Assembly (NCBI GenBank): GCA_046154965.1 | Contig: JBJXDY010000096.1 | Span: forward strand, 39,599 to 103,598 | DNA from: DATKFM01 sp046154965 | Lineage (GTDB): Bacteria > Pseudomonadota > Alphaproteobacteria > Dongiales > Dongiaceae | Reading direction: 5' to 3' | Length of the DNA: 64,000 nucleotides | Shown: positions 17,451 through 26,389 of the stretch, in pieces | How positions within the stretch are numbered: position 1 is the stretch's first letter | Layout: every line of letters begins with the position of its first letter | Made by a program: the position numbers and the translations under genes | The notes under the pieces: model-generated | The model's input: the letters and a program-made list of their open reading frames with translations, nothing else | The model's database searches: none | Told to the model about the DNA's origin: nothing

Positions 17451-18653
17451 ATGGCGGAATTTACGATCAGAGCAACGCGCAGCATGGACGGCGCGACGAT
17501 TGATGTGTCAGTCGCCCATGGCCGCATCGCCGCGCTGGCGCCTGCGACTGGCGGTGCAGCGGCATCCAGGGATATCGACGGCTGCGGCTACGTGCTCCTG
17601 CCGCCGCTGGTTGAGAGCCATGTGCATCTGGATAAGACGCTCTGGGGCGAACCTTGGCGTGCCAACAGCGCCGGCCCGACGCTTAAGGACTACATCGCCA
17701 ATGAGCGCCGCATCCTGGCGACGGTCACGACGCCGATCCGCAAGCGCGCCGGCGGGCTGCTGGAGCATTGTATTGCCCAGGGCTCGTTGCATCTCCGGTC
17801 CCATATCGATATCGCGCCCGATATCGGCGTGAAGCATGTGGAAGCGATGCTGGAGCTGCGCGCCGACTATAGCGATCTCGTCGACATGCAGTTCGTCGCG
17901 TTTCCGCAGACGGGGCTTCTCACGGCGCCCGGCACGGCGGAGTTGATGGAAGAGTCGTTGAAGCTGGGTGTGGAAACCGTGGGCGGCATCGATCCCCGGG
18001 GAATCGACGGCGATGCCGATGGCCAGCTTCGCGTCGTGTTCGGGCTCGCGGAACGCTATGGCCGCGGCGTCGACATTCATCTCCATGACCGCGGCGAGCC
18101 CGGCATCGCGCAGGTGGAGCAGATCGCCGATTTCACGGCGGCATCTGGATTCAAGGATCGCGTGATGATCAGCCACGCCTATTGCCTGGGCATGGCGACT
18201 CCAGCGCGCCTCGAAACGGTGGGCCGGCGGCTTGCGGATCTCGGCGTCTCCCTGATGACCTCTGCGCCTGCGGATACGGCGGTGCCGCCGGTGGCCGCGT
18301 TGCGCGCGATGGGCGTCAATATCTGCTGCGGCTCCGACGGAATCCGCGATGCCTGGTCGCCCATGGGCAACGGCGACATGCTGGAGCGGGCGATGCTGCT
18401 GGCCTACCGCTTCGACTGGGGCAAGGACGAGGAACTGCGGCAGGCGCTGGATGCCGCGACAATGTCGGGCGCCAAAGCGCTGGGGCTTGCGGATTACGGT
18501 CTCGCTGTTGGTCGGCCCGCGAACTTCGTGCTGGTGATGGCGGAAAATGTTGCCGACGCCGTTGTGCGCCGGCCGCGGGAGCGGATTGTGATCAAGGGCG
18601 GCAAGATCGTTGCCCGCAATGGCGCGTTTCTCGAGACCAGATTGCGTAGCTAG
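17451..18653 (+). CDS. Amidohydrolase, cytosine-deaminase-like
   Basis: 400 residues. The metal ligands of the amidohydrolase barrel are visible in order: HVHLDK, RSHIDI, HLHD, SHAY and SDGIRDAW, with the last Asp as catalytic base. The HVHLDK...SDGIRD pattern is that of cytosine deaminase and N-isopropylammelide hydrolase relatives, which act on cyclic C-N bonds of pyrimidines, triazines or other rings. It starts after GGGGCGAG. No transporter or regulator lies directly beside it, so the substrate stays open. Confidence 0.85.
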   Translation: MAEFTIRATRSMDGATIDVSVAHGRIAALAPATGGAAASRDIDGCGYVLLPPLVESHVHLDKTLWGEPWRANSAGPTLKDYIANERRILATVTTPIRKRAGGLLEHCIAQGSLHLRSHIDIAPDIGVKHVEAMLELRADYSDLVDMQFVAFPQTGLLTAPGTAELMEESLKLGVETVGGIDPRGIDGDADGQLRVVFGLAERYGRGVDIHLHDRGEPGIAQVEQIADFTAASGFKDRVMISHAYCLGMATPARLETVGRRLADLGVSLMTSAPADTAVPPVAALRAMGVNICCGSDGIRDAWSPMGNGDMLERAMLLAYRFDWGKDEELRQALDAATMSGAKALGLADYGLAVGRPANFVLVMAENVADAVVRRPRERIVIKGGKIVARNGAFLETRLRS

Positions 18654-18747
18654 ATTCAGGGCTCCGCGCCGCTTGCACCTCCCCGCTGAGGTCTGCAATC
18701 TGGCGCGCTGATTCACCGAACTTCGCCGTCATCGTAGAGGACGTCAT

Positions 18748-19929
18748 ATGCCACCGCCGTCGATTAAGCTGACCGCCAAATCAAGCCTGCCCGCTGATTC
18801 CGGCGCGTCGCTGGCCGGGCGCGTATGGCTGCCGTCGGCGGAGGGCCCGTCCGTAGTGAAAGTTGCAGGCGGCGAGTTGCAGGATATCTCTGCGGCGTTC
18901 CCGACCATGCGCGATCTCTGCGAGGCGGCCGATCCGGCGAAGGCGCTGCGCGCGGCGAAGGGGCCGGCAGTTGGTACGGTTGATGCCATTCTCGCCAACA
19001 CGCCGCCCGATTATCGCGACAAGTCGAAGCCTTGGCTGCTGACGCCGGTGGATCTGCAGGCACTGAAGGCCGCGGGCGTCACTTTCGCCATTTCCATGCT
19101 GGAGCGGGTGATCGAGGAGCGGGCGCGGGGCAATCCCGACGCCGCGGCGTCGATCCGTACCGGCATCCAGGGCCTGATCGGCGACGATCTCTCGAAATTG
19201 AGGCCGGGATCGCCCGAGGCGATGAAGCTGAAGGCGCTGCTGATCGAGAAGGGCATGTGGTCGCAGTATCTCGAGGTCGGGATCGGACCCGACGCGGAGA
19301 TCTTCACGAAGTCGCAGGTGATGTCGGCCGTCGGCACCGGCGCCGATGCCGGCTTGCATCCGAGTTCCAAATGGAACAATCCGGAGCCGGAGGTGGTGGT
19401 CGTCGTGTCATCGCAAGGGCGCATTGTCGGGGCGACGCTCGGCAATGACGTGAACCTGCGGGACGTGGAGGGCCGCTCGGCGCTGCTTCTGGGCAAGGCG
19501 AAGGACAATAACGCGAGCTGCGCCATCGGGCCGTTCATCCGCTTCTTCGATGGCGGATTCACTCTCGATCAGGTGCGCAGGATCCAGGTGACGCTGACGG
19601 TCGACGGGCCGGAAGGATATCAGCTCAAGGGTTCGTCCAACATCGCCAAGATCAGCCGGGATCCGGCGGATCTGGTGAAACAGATGGCCGGGCCGCATCA
19701 TCAATACCCTGACGGCGCGGTGTTGTTTCTGGGCACGTTGTTCGCGCCGATCGAGGACCGCGACCAGCCCGGACAGGGCTTCACCCACAAGATGGGGGAT
19801 ATCGTTACCGTGGCAGCGCCGGAATTGGGTGCGCTGGTGAACCGCATGGTGCTGTCGACCGAGGCGCCACCCTGGGTGTTCGGCGCCAGCCACCTCATGC
19901 GCAACCTGGCGCGGCGCGGATTGCTCTAG
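18748..19929 (+). CDS. Fumarylacetoacetate hydrolase (FAH) family protein
   Basis: 393 residues. The C-terminal FAH fold shows the metal-binding pattern PEPEVVVVV (Glu ligands), GATLGNDVNLRDVEGRSALL, GKAKDNNASCAIGPF and GVTFAISMLERVIEE near residue 110. The N-terminal part has LAGRVWLPSAEGPSVVKV, as in the long FAH subgroup often found in sugar-acid or aromatic-catabolism clusters, which includes 2-keto-3-deoxy-acid dehydratases as well as C-C hydrolases. It follows the amidohydrolase by 94 bases. The reaction cannot be fixed from sequence. Confidence 0.85.
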   Translation: MPPPSIKLTAKSSLPADSGASLAGRVWLPSAEGPSVVKVAGGELQDISAAFPTMRDLCEAADPAKALRAAKGPAVGTVDAILANTPPDYRDKSKPWLLTPVDLQALKAAGVTFAISMLERVIEERARGNPDAAASIRTGIQGLIGDDLSKLRPGSPEAMKLKALLIEKGMWSQYLEVGIGPDAEIFTKSQVMSAVGTGADAGLHPSSKWNNPEPEVVVVVSSQGRIVGATLGNDVNLRDVEGRSALLLGKAKDNNASCAIGPFIRFFDGGFTLDQVRRIQVTLTVDGPEGYQLKGSSNIAKISRDPADLVKQMAGPHHQYPDGAVLFLGTLFAPIEDRDQPGQGFTHKMGDIVTVAAPELGALVNRMVLSTEAPPWVFGASHLMRNLARRGLL

Positions 19930-19980
19930 GGGGACCATGTCCGAAAACCGCGAGCGCATGGGCCGCGAGGATGGCATGAT

Positions 19981-21483
19981 ATGGCAATGGAAACCCTCGA
20001 TCCGCAGATCTGCTACCGCGCGCTGAGAACGCGCGATGCCCGTTTTGACGGGCGCATCTTCGTCGGCGTGACCTCGACGGGCATCTATTGTCGGCCGGTC
20101 TGCCCGGCGGGCACGGCGAAGTTCGCCAACTGCCGGTTCTTCTCATCGGCCGCGGCGGCGCAGGAGGCGGGCTTTCGGCCCTGCCTCCGTTGCCGGCCGG
20201 AAACCGCGCCCGATTTCGGCGCCTGGCGCGGCACGTCGAACACGGTGTCCCGCGGGCTGGCGCTGATTGCCGAAGGTGCGCTGGATGGCGACGACGCCAA
20301 TGTCGACAATCTCGCCGCGCGGCTCGGTATCGGCGAACGGCAATTGCGGCGCCTGTTCGATCAGCATCTCGGCGCTTCGCCGGTCACGGTGGCGCAGACT
20401 CGGCGTGTGCTGCTGGCCAAGCAGCTGATCCACGATACGCGCCTGCCCATGGGCGAGATCGCGCTGGCTGCGGGTTTCGGCAGCGTGCGGCGATTCAATG
20501 AGACTTTTCAGCGGCTGTTCAAGCGGCCGCCGAGTGCGTTGCGGCGCAAGACCGTCATGTCGCTGCGCGAGGGATCTGCCGCCGCGGCCGGTGTGACGGT
20601 GCGGCTGCGTTACCGGCCGCCCTATGACTGGCCGTCGATGCTGGCGTTCCTGCGAGCGCGGGCGATCGCAGGCGTGGAGTGGATCGAAGGCGAGCGCTAT
20701 TACCGGACCTTCGCGCAGGATGGCGAACTCGGTACTGTCGAGATCAGCCATCTGCCGGAGCGGGAGAGTCTGAGCGTCACCATTCGTGCCGCGGATCTGA
20801 AGGCGCTGCCGGCTGTTATCGCGCGGGTGCGGCGCGTATTCGATCTCGGTGCGGATGTGGCTGAAATCGGCACCCATCTGGCGCAGGACCCACTGCTGGC
20901 GCCACTGATCGCCGAACGGCCCGGCTTGCGCGCGCCTGGCGGCTGGGACGGTTTCGAGTTGGCCATGCGCGCGATCCTCGGTCAGCAGGTGACGGTCGAG
21001 GCGGCGCGGCAATTGGCGGGTCATCTGGTGCGGCTCTGTGGCACGGTGTTGCCGGCGGCGCAGCGCATGCCTGCGGCGCTTAGCCATGCTTTTCCGGCGG
21101 CGGCGCAAGTGAAGGCCGCGAACCTCGCAAGGCTGGGCATGCCTGCGGCGCGGAAGACGGCGTTGACGTCTTTGGCAGATGCCGCGCTCGCCAATCCCGA
21201 CCTGTTTCAACCCCTCGCCAGCGTGGAGGAAACGGTGGCTCGGCTGCGGGCGATCCGCGGCATCGGCGAATGGACGGCGCATTACATTGCGCTCCGCGCC
21301 GTGCGGGAGACCGATGCCTTTCCCGCCAGCGATATCGGCCTGCTGCGCGGCGCCGCGCGGAACGGCACGCGTCCGAGCCCGGCGGAATTGCAGGATCGGG
21401 CCGAACCCTGGCGTCCCTGGCGCGCCTACGCGGCGCAGCATCTCTGGGCCGCCGACGCAGCACGCACAGCTTCTCACTCATAA
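19981..21483 (+). CDS. alkA: Ada-AlkA fusion: methylation-sensing AraC domain plus 3-methyladenine glycosylase
   Basis: 500 residues. The Ada Zn domain (1-78) has four cysteines Cys37, Cys41, Cys68, Cys71 (IYCRPVCPAG and RPCLRCRP), the set that senses methylphosphotriesters. An AraC-type double helix-turn-helix follows (about 85-195; LAARLGIGERQLRRLFDQHL, then MGEIALAAGFGSVRRFNETF). The AlkA N-domain and HhH-GPD glycosylase occupy the rest, with the helix-hairpin-helix IRGIGEWTAHYIALR and catalytic Asp451 in FPASDIGLLRG. The protein likely removes alkylated bases and regulates its own gene. A separate methyltransferase (Ogt-like) domain is absent. Confidence 0.93.
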   Translation: MAMETLDPQICYRALRTRDARFDGRIFVGVTSTGIYCRPVCPAGTAKFANCRFFSSAAAAQEAGFRPCLRCRPETAPDFGAWRGTSNTVSRGLALIAEGALDGDDANVDNLAARLGIGERQLRRLFDQHLGASPVTVAQTRRVLLAKQLIHDTRLPMGEIALAAGFGSVRRFNETFQRLFKRPPSALRRKTVMSLREGSAAAAGVTVRLRYRPPYDWPSMLAFLRARAIAGVEWIEGERYYRTFAQDGELGTVEISHLPERESLSVTIRAADLKALPAVIARVRRVFDLGADVAEIGTHLAQDPLLAPLIAERPGLRAPGGWDGFELAMRAILGQQVTVEAARQLAGHLVRLCGTVLPAAQRMPAALSHAFPAAAQVKAANLARLGMPAARKTALTSLADAALANPDLFQPLASVEETVARLRAIRGIGEWTAHYIALRAVRETDAFPASDIGLLRGAARNGTRPSPAELQDRAEPWRPWRAYAAQHLWAADAARTASHS

Positions 21484-21501
21484 CCTCAAGTTGGAGCATC
21501 C

Positions 21502-22314
21502 ATGGCATCGCAAAAGAACAGGGCGGCGGCGTTTCGCCGCCTGCATCAAGGACCGGAGATCCTCCTGCTCGCCAATTGCTGGGATGCCGGCAGCGCGCGG
21601 CTGATCGAGAGCCTGGGCGCCCGCGCCATCGCCACCACCAGCGCCGGCGCCGCCTGGGCCCTGGGCTATCCCGACGGCGATGCGCTGCCGCTGGACCTCC
21701 TGGCGGCGGCGGTCGCCAACATCACCCGGGCCATCCGCGTGCCGCTGACGGTCGATATGGAAGGCGGCTATGGCAAGACGCCGAAGGCCGTCGGTGCCGC
21801 GGTCGGGAAGGTGATCGACGCCGGCGCCATCGGCATGAATATCGAGGACGGTTCGTCATCGCCGGACCAGCTCTGCCGCAAGATCGCGGAGGTTAAGCGG
21901 ACGGTAAATCGCAAGGGCGTCGACTTCTTCGTTAACGCGCGCACCGATGTCTATCTCCGCGGCCTGGTGCCGCCGGCCAAACGGCTGGCGGAGACGCTGG
22001 CGCGCGCAAAGCGGTACCGCAACGCCGGCGCCGACGGGATCTTTGTTCCCGGCGTAGCCGAACCCGCGGCGATCCGCAGCATCACCTCCGCGATGGATCT
22101 GCCGATCAATCTCCTGGCATGGCCAGGGCTGGCGCCCGCGGCGAAACTGGCGAAGCTGGGCGTGCGCCGTCTCAGCGCGGGATCGGCGATCTCTCAGGCG
22201 GCCGCGGCTGTCGCCGCCGCAAAGGCCAAAGCATTCCTAACCGATGGCGACTCGACCGCCCTGCGAGAAGGGGCGATGACTTATGATGAGCTCAACAAGC
22301 TGGTGAGCCGCTGA
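21502..22314 (+). CDS. Isocitrate lyase/PEP mutase superfamily protein
   Basis: 270 residues. The barrel motifs of the superfamily are visible: LLLANCWDAGSARLIESLGA, ATTSAGAAWALGYPDGD, LTVDMEGGYG (metal-binding Asp and Glu), IGMNIEDGS and FFVNARTDVYLRGL. The KKCGH catalytic motif of true isocitrate lyase is absent and the protein is short, so it belongs to the PEP mutase / oxaloacetase / 2,3-dimethylmalate lyase-like branch. It starts 18 bases after alkA, but the two functions seem unrelated. It converges on the GMC gene with a 14-base gap. Confidence 0.85.
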   Translation: MASQKNRAAAFRRLHQGPEILLLANCWDAGSARLIESLGARAIATTSAGAAWALGYPDGDALPLDLLAAAVANITRAIRVPLTVDMEGGYGKTPKAVGAAVGKVIDAGAIGMNIEDGSSSPDQLCRKIAEVKRTVNRKGVDFFVNARTDVYLRGLVPPAKRLAETLARAKRYRNAGADGIFVPGVAEPAAIRSITSAMDLPINLLAWPGLAPAAKLAKLGVRRLSAGSAISQAAAAVAAAKAKAFLTDGDSTALREGAMTYDELNKLVSR

Positions 22315-22328
22315 AAGAGGCGGCGGCG

Positions 22329-23942
22329 TCAGGCGGCCTTGATCAGGTCGGCCGCCTTCTCGGCGATCATGATGACGGCAGCATTGATGTTGCCGGTCAG
22401 CATGTCCGGCATCACCGACGCATCGACGACCCGCAGGCCTTCGGCACCGCGCAGGCGGAGTTGCGTATCGACCACTGCCAGCGCATCGCTGTCCTGCCCC
22501 ATCCGGCAGGTGCCCAGTGGATGGTGGACGGTGATCGAGGTCTTGCGGATATGCTCGTCGATGTCGGCATCCGATTCTTTCTGCAGGCCGGGCGCGATCT
22601 CCTTGGCGATGAAGGGCTGCATGGCCGACTGCGCGGCTACCTCGCGCGCCATCTTCACGCCGGCGCGCAGCGCCCGCCAGTCATAGTCGGTAGAGAGGAA
22701 GCGCTGGAGGATGCGCGGATGGGCGGTGGGGTCGGCCGATTCCAGTGTCACCTCGCCGCGGCTTTCCGGGTGGAGCATGACGATGCGGCAGGCGAAGCCA
22801 TCGGTGAAGGGCTGCTTGAACGGCTTCATGTAAGGCCAGGCGCCCAGCGGTGCGGCGGTCAGCAGGAACTGGATATCCGGCAGTGGCACGCTGGAGCTGC
22901 TTTTCAGGAAGGCGGTGATGCCGCCAGGCACATCGGCGGCAAATCCCTTGCCGAACAGATAGGCCTTGATCAGCTCCGGGCCGATGCGGTCATAGCGCAT
23001 CATCCGGTGGAACGGACCGGGCTCCTTGCGGTGATACATCAGGATCGCCGAGACGTGATCCTGCAGGTTCTTGCCGACCCCCGGGAGCGCCAGCCTTACG
23101 GGAATGTCATGCTTCTTCAATTCGACGGGATCACCGATGCCAGAGAGCATGAGGGTCTGCGGCGTGTTGACCACGCCTCCGGCGAGTATCACTTCCTTCT
23201 CCACCCGCACGGTCTTAGTCTCGCCGCCCTGGCGGTACTCGACGCCGACGGCGCGATTGCCTTCGAACAATACGCGGGTGACCAGGGCTTCAATTTCGAT
23301 CGTGAGATTGGAGCGGCGCTGGGCTGGGCGCAGATAGGCCGTCGCCGTGCTGGCGCGCCGGCCATTGCGGATGGTCATCTGCAGCCGGCCGAAGCCCTCC
23401 TGCTTTTCCGCGTTGTAGTCGTCGGTCCAGCCATGGCCGGCGGCCCTGGCGGCGTCGGCAAAAGCGCCGAGCAACGGGTCCTGGTATTTGCAAGTCTGGG
23501 TGCCCAGCGGCCCGTCGCCACCGCGATAGGCGTTGGCACCGCCCTCCCAGCTCTCTTGCTTGCGGAAGTAGGGCAGGGCGTCGTCATAGCCCCAGCCGCT
23601 CAGCCCGCCGGCTTTCCAGCGCTCGAAGTCACCGCGGTTGCCGCGCACATAGGCCATGGCGTTGGTGGAGGAGCAGCCGCCCACCACCTTGCCGCGGGCG
23701 CATTCCACCCGGCGCCCGCCGACACTCTCTTCGGGTTCGCAGAAGTACATCCAGTCATGGAGGCGCTTCTGCAGGATCTTGCCCCAGCCCAGCGGAATAT
23801 GGATCCAGGGGTCGCGGTCCCAGCCACCGGCCTCGAGGATCAGCACGCGATCATTGGCGTCCTCAGTGAGGCGACTGGCGAGGACACAGCCGGCGGAGCC
23901 GGCGCCAACGATGACATAGTCGTAGGTCCTGCAATCCGCCAT
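22329..23942 (-). CDS. GMC flavoprotein oxidoreductase; candidate 4-pyridoxate dehydrogenase
   Basis: 537 residues. The FAD fold begins at residue 8 (YVIVGAGSAGCVLASRLTED), ends of the GMC fold read RGKVVGGCSSTNAMAYVRGN (PS00623-type) and ILAGGVVNTPQTLMLSGIGD (PS00624-type), and the active-site histidine region is TVHHPLGTCRMG with the later Asn in TGNINAAVIM. This is a choline-dehydrogenase-like protein. In Mesorhizobium loti the 4-pyridoxate dehydrogenase of vitamin B6 catabolism is also a GMC enzyme, and this gene borders the B6 island and shares ATTGGTTC promoter half-sites with it. The specific role is inference. Confidence 0.88.
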   Translation of the reverse strand: MADCRTYDYVIVGAGSAGCVLASRLTEDANDRVLILEAGGWDRDPWIHIPLGWGKILQKRLHDWMYFCEPEESVGGRRVECARGKVVGGCSSTNAMAYVRGNRGDFERWKAGGLSGWGYDDALPYFRKQESWEGGANAYRGGDGPLGTQTCKYQDPLLGAFADAARAAGHGWTDDYNAEKQEGFGRLQMTIRNGRRASTATAYLRPAQRRSNLTIEIEALVTRVLFEGNRAVGVEYRQGGETKTVRVEKEVILAGGVVNTPQTLMLSGIGDPVELKKHDIPVRLALPGVGKNLQDHVSAILMYHRKEPGPFHRMMRYDRIGPELIKAYLFGKGFAADVPGGITAFLKSSSSVPLPDIQFLLTAAPLGAWPYMKPFKQPFTDGFACRIVMLHPESRGEVTLESADPTAHPRILQRFLSTDYDWRALRAGVKMAREVAAQSAMQPFIAKEIAPGLQKESDADIDEHIRKTSITVHHPLGTCRMGQDSDALAVVDTQLRLRGAEGLRVVDASVMPDMLTGNINAAVIMIAEKAADLIKAA

Positions 23943-23959
23943 GCGGCACTTCCCGAGCT

Positions 23960-24014
23960 ATTGGTTCGAAACTGGGCTCGGGCGAACCAGACCGCGCTTC
24001 CCAGCGGAACCAAT
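23960..24014. promoter_or_regulatory. Inverted-repeat operator candidate upstream of the GMC gene
   Basis: TGGTTCG at 23962-23968 and CGAACCA at 23983-23989 form a 7-bp inverted repeat 20 bases upstream of the GMC start. A further GGAACCAAT sits at 24006-24014. The half-site ATTGGTTC (23960-23967) also occurs as its complement GAACCAAT at 24007-24014 and 25120-25127, and directly at 37805-37812. Confidence 0.45.
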
Positions 24015-24074
24015 GGCTAACATGAGTGGCGCTGGCGTCACAAGCCGGACCAACTGGCTGAACGTCGCACGGCG

Positions 24075-24845
24075 CTATTGCTTGCTGGCTGCGGCGACAG
24101 TGGTGGGAAAGGCGTGCTGATGTATGTAGCGCTGCACGTCGCAGAGATGCTCATACATTAGCTCCTGCGCGCGGTCGCCTTGGCGGGCTGCGATCGCGGC
24201 GCAGATCTCCTGGTGGAAGCCGGCATAGACCGACTGGCGTTTGTAGCAATGGGCATTCTCGCCGAGGCGGCGCCAGCCGCTGTCGCGCTGGCTTGCATGC
24301 AGAGTGTCGAAGATGGCGAGGAACAGCGCGTTGCGCGCCGCTTCGGCGATGGTGCGATGGAAGCGGCCATCGGCATGCTCGTAGCTGTCGGGGTCGCCGG
24401 CGGTGCGGGTCTCGTCCGCCAGCGTCTGCAGCCGCTTGATTTCCGCCTGCGAAGCGCGAAAGGCCGCAATGCGGGCCATGACCGGTTCAATTGCCAACCG
24501 CACTTCGATCACTTCAAGCGGATTGATGTGATCGAGAATGTATTCGAACGCCATGTTCGGCGCATCAGCCGGCGCGGCCGGCAGCATGGAGGCGAGTCGC
24601 GCGATCGTCCGCGCATGGCCGTTGCCGCTGCCATTGCCGTTGGTCTGCACGAAGGTGCCGCGGCCCTGATGGCGGGAGATGCGGCCCTCCTGTTCCAGGA
24701 TATCGAGCGCGCGGCGCAGCGACCTGCGTCCAACGCCGAGTTCCGCGGCAAGCGTGCGTTCGGGCGGTATGCGGCCTTCGTCGTCGAAGCTGCCGCTGGC
24801 GATCATCTGGCGCAGTTTGGTAAGAGTCTCGTCCGTCCGCTCCAT
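24075..24845 (-). CDS. GntR family regulator, FadR/FCD subfamily
   Basis: 256 residues from the ATG at 24845 (AGGA eight bases before it). The open frame reaches 25022, but the extra residues do not look like a protein. The winged helix covers about 4-75: LTKLRQMIASGSFDDEGRIP, PERTLAAELGVGRRSLRRAL, ILEQEGRISRHQGRGTFVQT. The FCD domain follows with helix motifs FEYILDHINPLEVIEVRLAI, YEHADGRFHRTIAEAARNAL and the metal-ligand-type histidine region AGFHQEICAAIAARQG. It lies between the GMC gene and the bicupin dioxygenase, divergent from the latter, so it likely controls this catabolic island, with a pyridine intermediate as a possible effector. Confidence 0.9.
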   Translation of the reverse strand: MERTDETLTKLRQMIASGSFDDEGRIPPERTLAAELGVGRRSLRRALDILEQEGRISRHQGRGTFVQTNGNGSGNGHARTIARLASMLPAAPADAPNMAFEYILDHINPLEVIEVRLAIEPVMARIAAFRASQAEIKRLQTLADETRTAGDPDSYEHADGRFHRTIAEAARNALFLAIFDTLHASQRDSGWRRLGENAHCYKRQSVYAGFHQEICAAIAARQGDRAQELMYEHLCDVQRYIHQHAFPTTVAAASKQ

Positions 24846-25205
24846 CGCAATATTCCTGTCGCTATCCACCGGCCAAGCCCAGCGGTCCAGCCCCATCGGC
24901 GGCACGACATTCCCGGTCCATCGGTGCCACTGGGACCATCCGGCCGCGCCCCCCTGGCTTCCCGAACCGCGGGGAACCGATTTGGCACATGAGCGAGACC
25001 AATCGTCGCAGCACGATACCACATGCGGCCGCGCGCAACAATTGGCGCAACGAAGCGGTGCAGGGTTGACGCTGGGTTTGGGAAATGGTTACGATTCCAG
25101 CGGCAAAACGTCCAGAAACGAACCAATTTCACGAAATGGTTTGTGGCCAATCCGCCTGGCAGTGTGGTCACGCGGTTCAGAATCGACCCCGGGCAGAGGT
25201 GCAGC
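24846..25205. other. Divergent promoter region between the GntR gene and the bicupin gene
   Basis: 360 bases without a credible gene. The right part is A/T-richer than the surroundings and holds the inverted repeat described at 25120-25141 plus a related GGAAATGGTT at 25081-25090. The left part has an open frame in phase with the GntR gene but no protein features. Confidence 0.5.
25120..25141. promoter_or_regulatory. Inverted-repeat operator candidate upstream of the bicupin gene
   Basis: AACCAATTTC and GAAATGGTT face each other across two bases (25121-25141), an inverted repeat with one extra base in the left arm. The left end overlaps the GAACCAAT half-site (25120-25127) shared with the GMC and pyridoxine-oxidase promoters. 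It is the best candidate binding site for the adjacent GntR protein. Confidence 0.5.
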
Positions 25206-26354
25206 ATGAAGGCAACCAGCGAAGTCAAATCCAGCAATGTCCGGGCGGCGCTGGATCAACTCCATGCCGACGTCCTCAAGCTCAACATGGCGCCCTACTG
25301 GGCGGTGGATCAAAGTGTCGAGCATGACGAAGACCGCCAGATCCTGGATACTCGCAAGGCGGTGCCTTACATCTGGAAGTATAAATCGGAGATCGACCCG
25401 CTGCTCCTCCGCTCGGCGGAACTGATCCGGACAGACACGTCGGACCGGCGCTCGCTGGTGCTGGTCAATCCTGGATTGGCGCCAAAGCGCGCTACCGTCA
25501 GCACGATGTATGTGGCGTTCCGACTCAACGATCCGCGGGAGATCATGCCGCCGCATCGCCATGCGCCCAATGCCATTCGCCTGGGACTCACCGGCAAGAT
25601 GAATTTCACCGGCGTTGAGGGCGAGAATATCACCTTCGGCCCCGGCGACATGGTGCTGACGCCCCATGACACCTGGCACAATCATGGCAACCATGGCGAT
25701 GACAACGCCATTAATCTCAGCGTGCTGGATCTGCCGCTCGTGGAAACACTGAACTCCGTGTATTTTGAGCATGACTATACGGAGGAAGAGGAAGGCAAGC
25801 GCGTGCGCCGTGCCATGCAGTCCGAGCGTTTCCCCCCTGATTACTCTCAGCTCGTCTATGGCCATGGCGGCCTGATGCCGCGTTTCGTTTCGCACTTCCG
25901 CGGCACCGGCGCCGCCTCACCGATGTATGTCTACCGTTACGACATGATGCGCGAGCAGCTGCAGAAGTTCCGCGACTGGCCGGGCGATCCTTATGAGGGC
26001 CTTATGATCGAATATGTCGATCCCACCTCGGGGCAGCCTGTCTTCAAGACCATCACCTTCTTCATGCAGATGCTGCGGCCTGGCGAGCGCACGCTGCCGC
26101 TCAAGCAGAGCGCCAGCCTCGTCGTGGCTCCCTTCGAGGGCAAAGGCCACAGCATTGTCGATGGCAAGCGGCTGGATTGGGAGCCGTTCGATACCATGGC
26201 GGTGCCTGGCGGCAGCTGGTGCGAGCATGTGAACGGGTCGGACAAGGAACCTGCTATCCTGTTTGTCGCCAGCGATGAGCCGACTCTGAAGGCGCTTGCC
26301 TTTTATCAGAGACACGGCAAGACCAAGACCGGCGAAATCGTCAAGCTGTCCTGA
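25206..26354 (+). CDS. Bicupin ring-cleaving dioxygenase (gentisate/salicylate 1,2-dioxygenase family)
   Basis: 382 residues from the ATG at 25206 with AGAGG upstream; the frame is open to 25023. The N-terminal cupin holds the iron-site pattern MPPHRHAPNAIRLGL, with the third ligand in GDMVLTPHDTWHNHGNHG. The C-terminal cupin (about 255-365) has degenerate metal residues, as in gentisate, salicylate and 1-hydroxy-2-naphthoate dioxygenases. These enzymes use Fe(II) to split an aromatic ring between a carbon bearing OH and the neighbouring carbon bearing COOH. It leads an operon with an LVIVD protein, RidA, GST and the FHMPC dehydrogenase, so a hydroxypyridine carboxylate from vitamin B6 is a plausible substrate (inference). 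Confidence 0.85.
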   Translation: MKATSEVKSSNVRAALDQLHADVLKLNMAPYWAVDQSVEHDEDRQILDTRKAVPYIWKYKSEIDPLLLRSAELIRTDTSDRRSLVLVNPGLAPKRATVSTMYVAFRLNDPREIMPPHRHAPNAIRLGLTGKMNFTGVEGENITFGPGDMVLTPHDTWHNHGNHGDDNAINLSVLDLPLVETLNSVYFEHDYTEEEEGKRVRRAMQSERFPPDYSQLVYGHGGLMPRFVSHFRGTGAASPMYVYRYDMMREQLQKFRDWPGDPYEGLMIEYVDPTSGQPVFKTITFFMQMLRPGERTLPLKQSASLVVAPFEGKGHSIVDGKRLDWEPFDTMAVPGGSWCEHVNGSDKEPAILFVASDEPTLKALAFYQRHGKTKTGEIVKLS

Positions 26355-26389
26355 GCGTAGACGGCGGAATTCATCAATCGGGCCCGATC

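Noticed and set aside
21502..22314. Isocitrate lyase
   Set aside because: Too short, and the KKCGH catalytic motif is missing.
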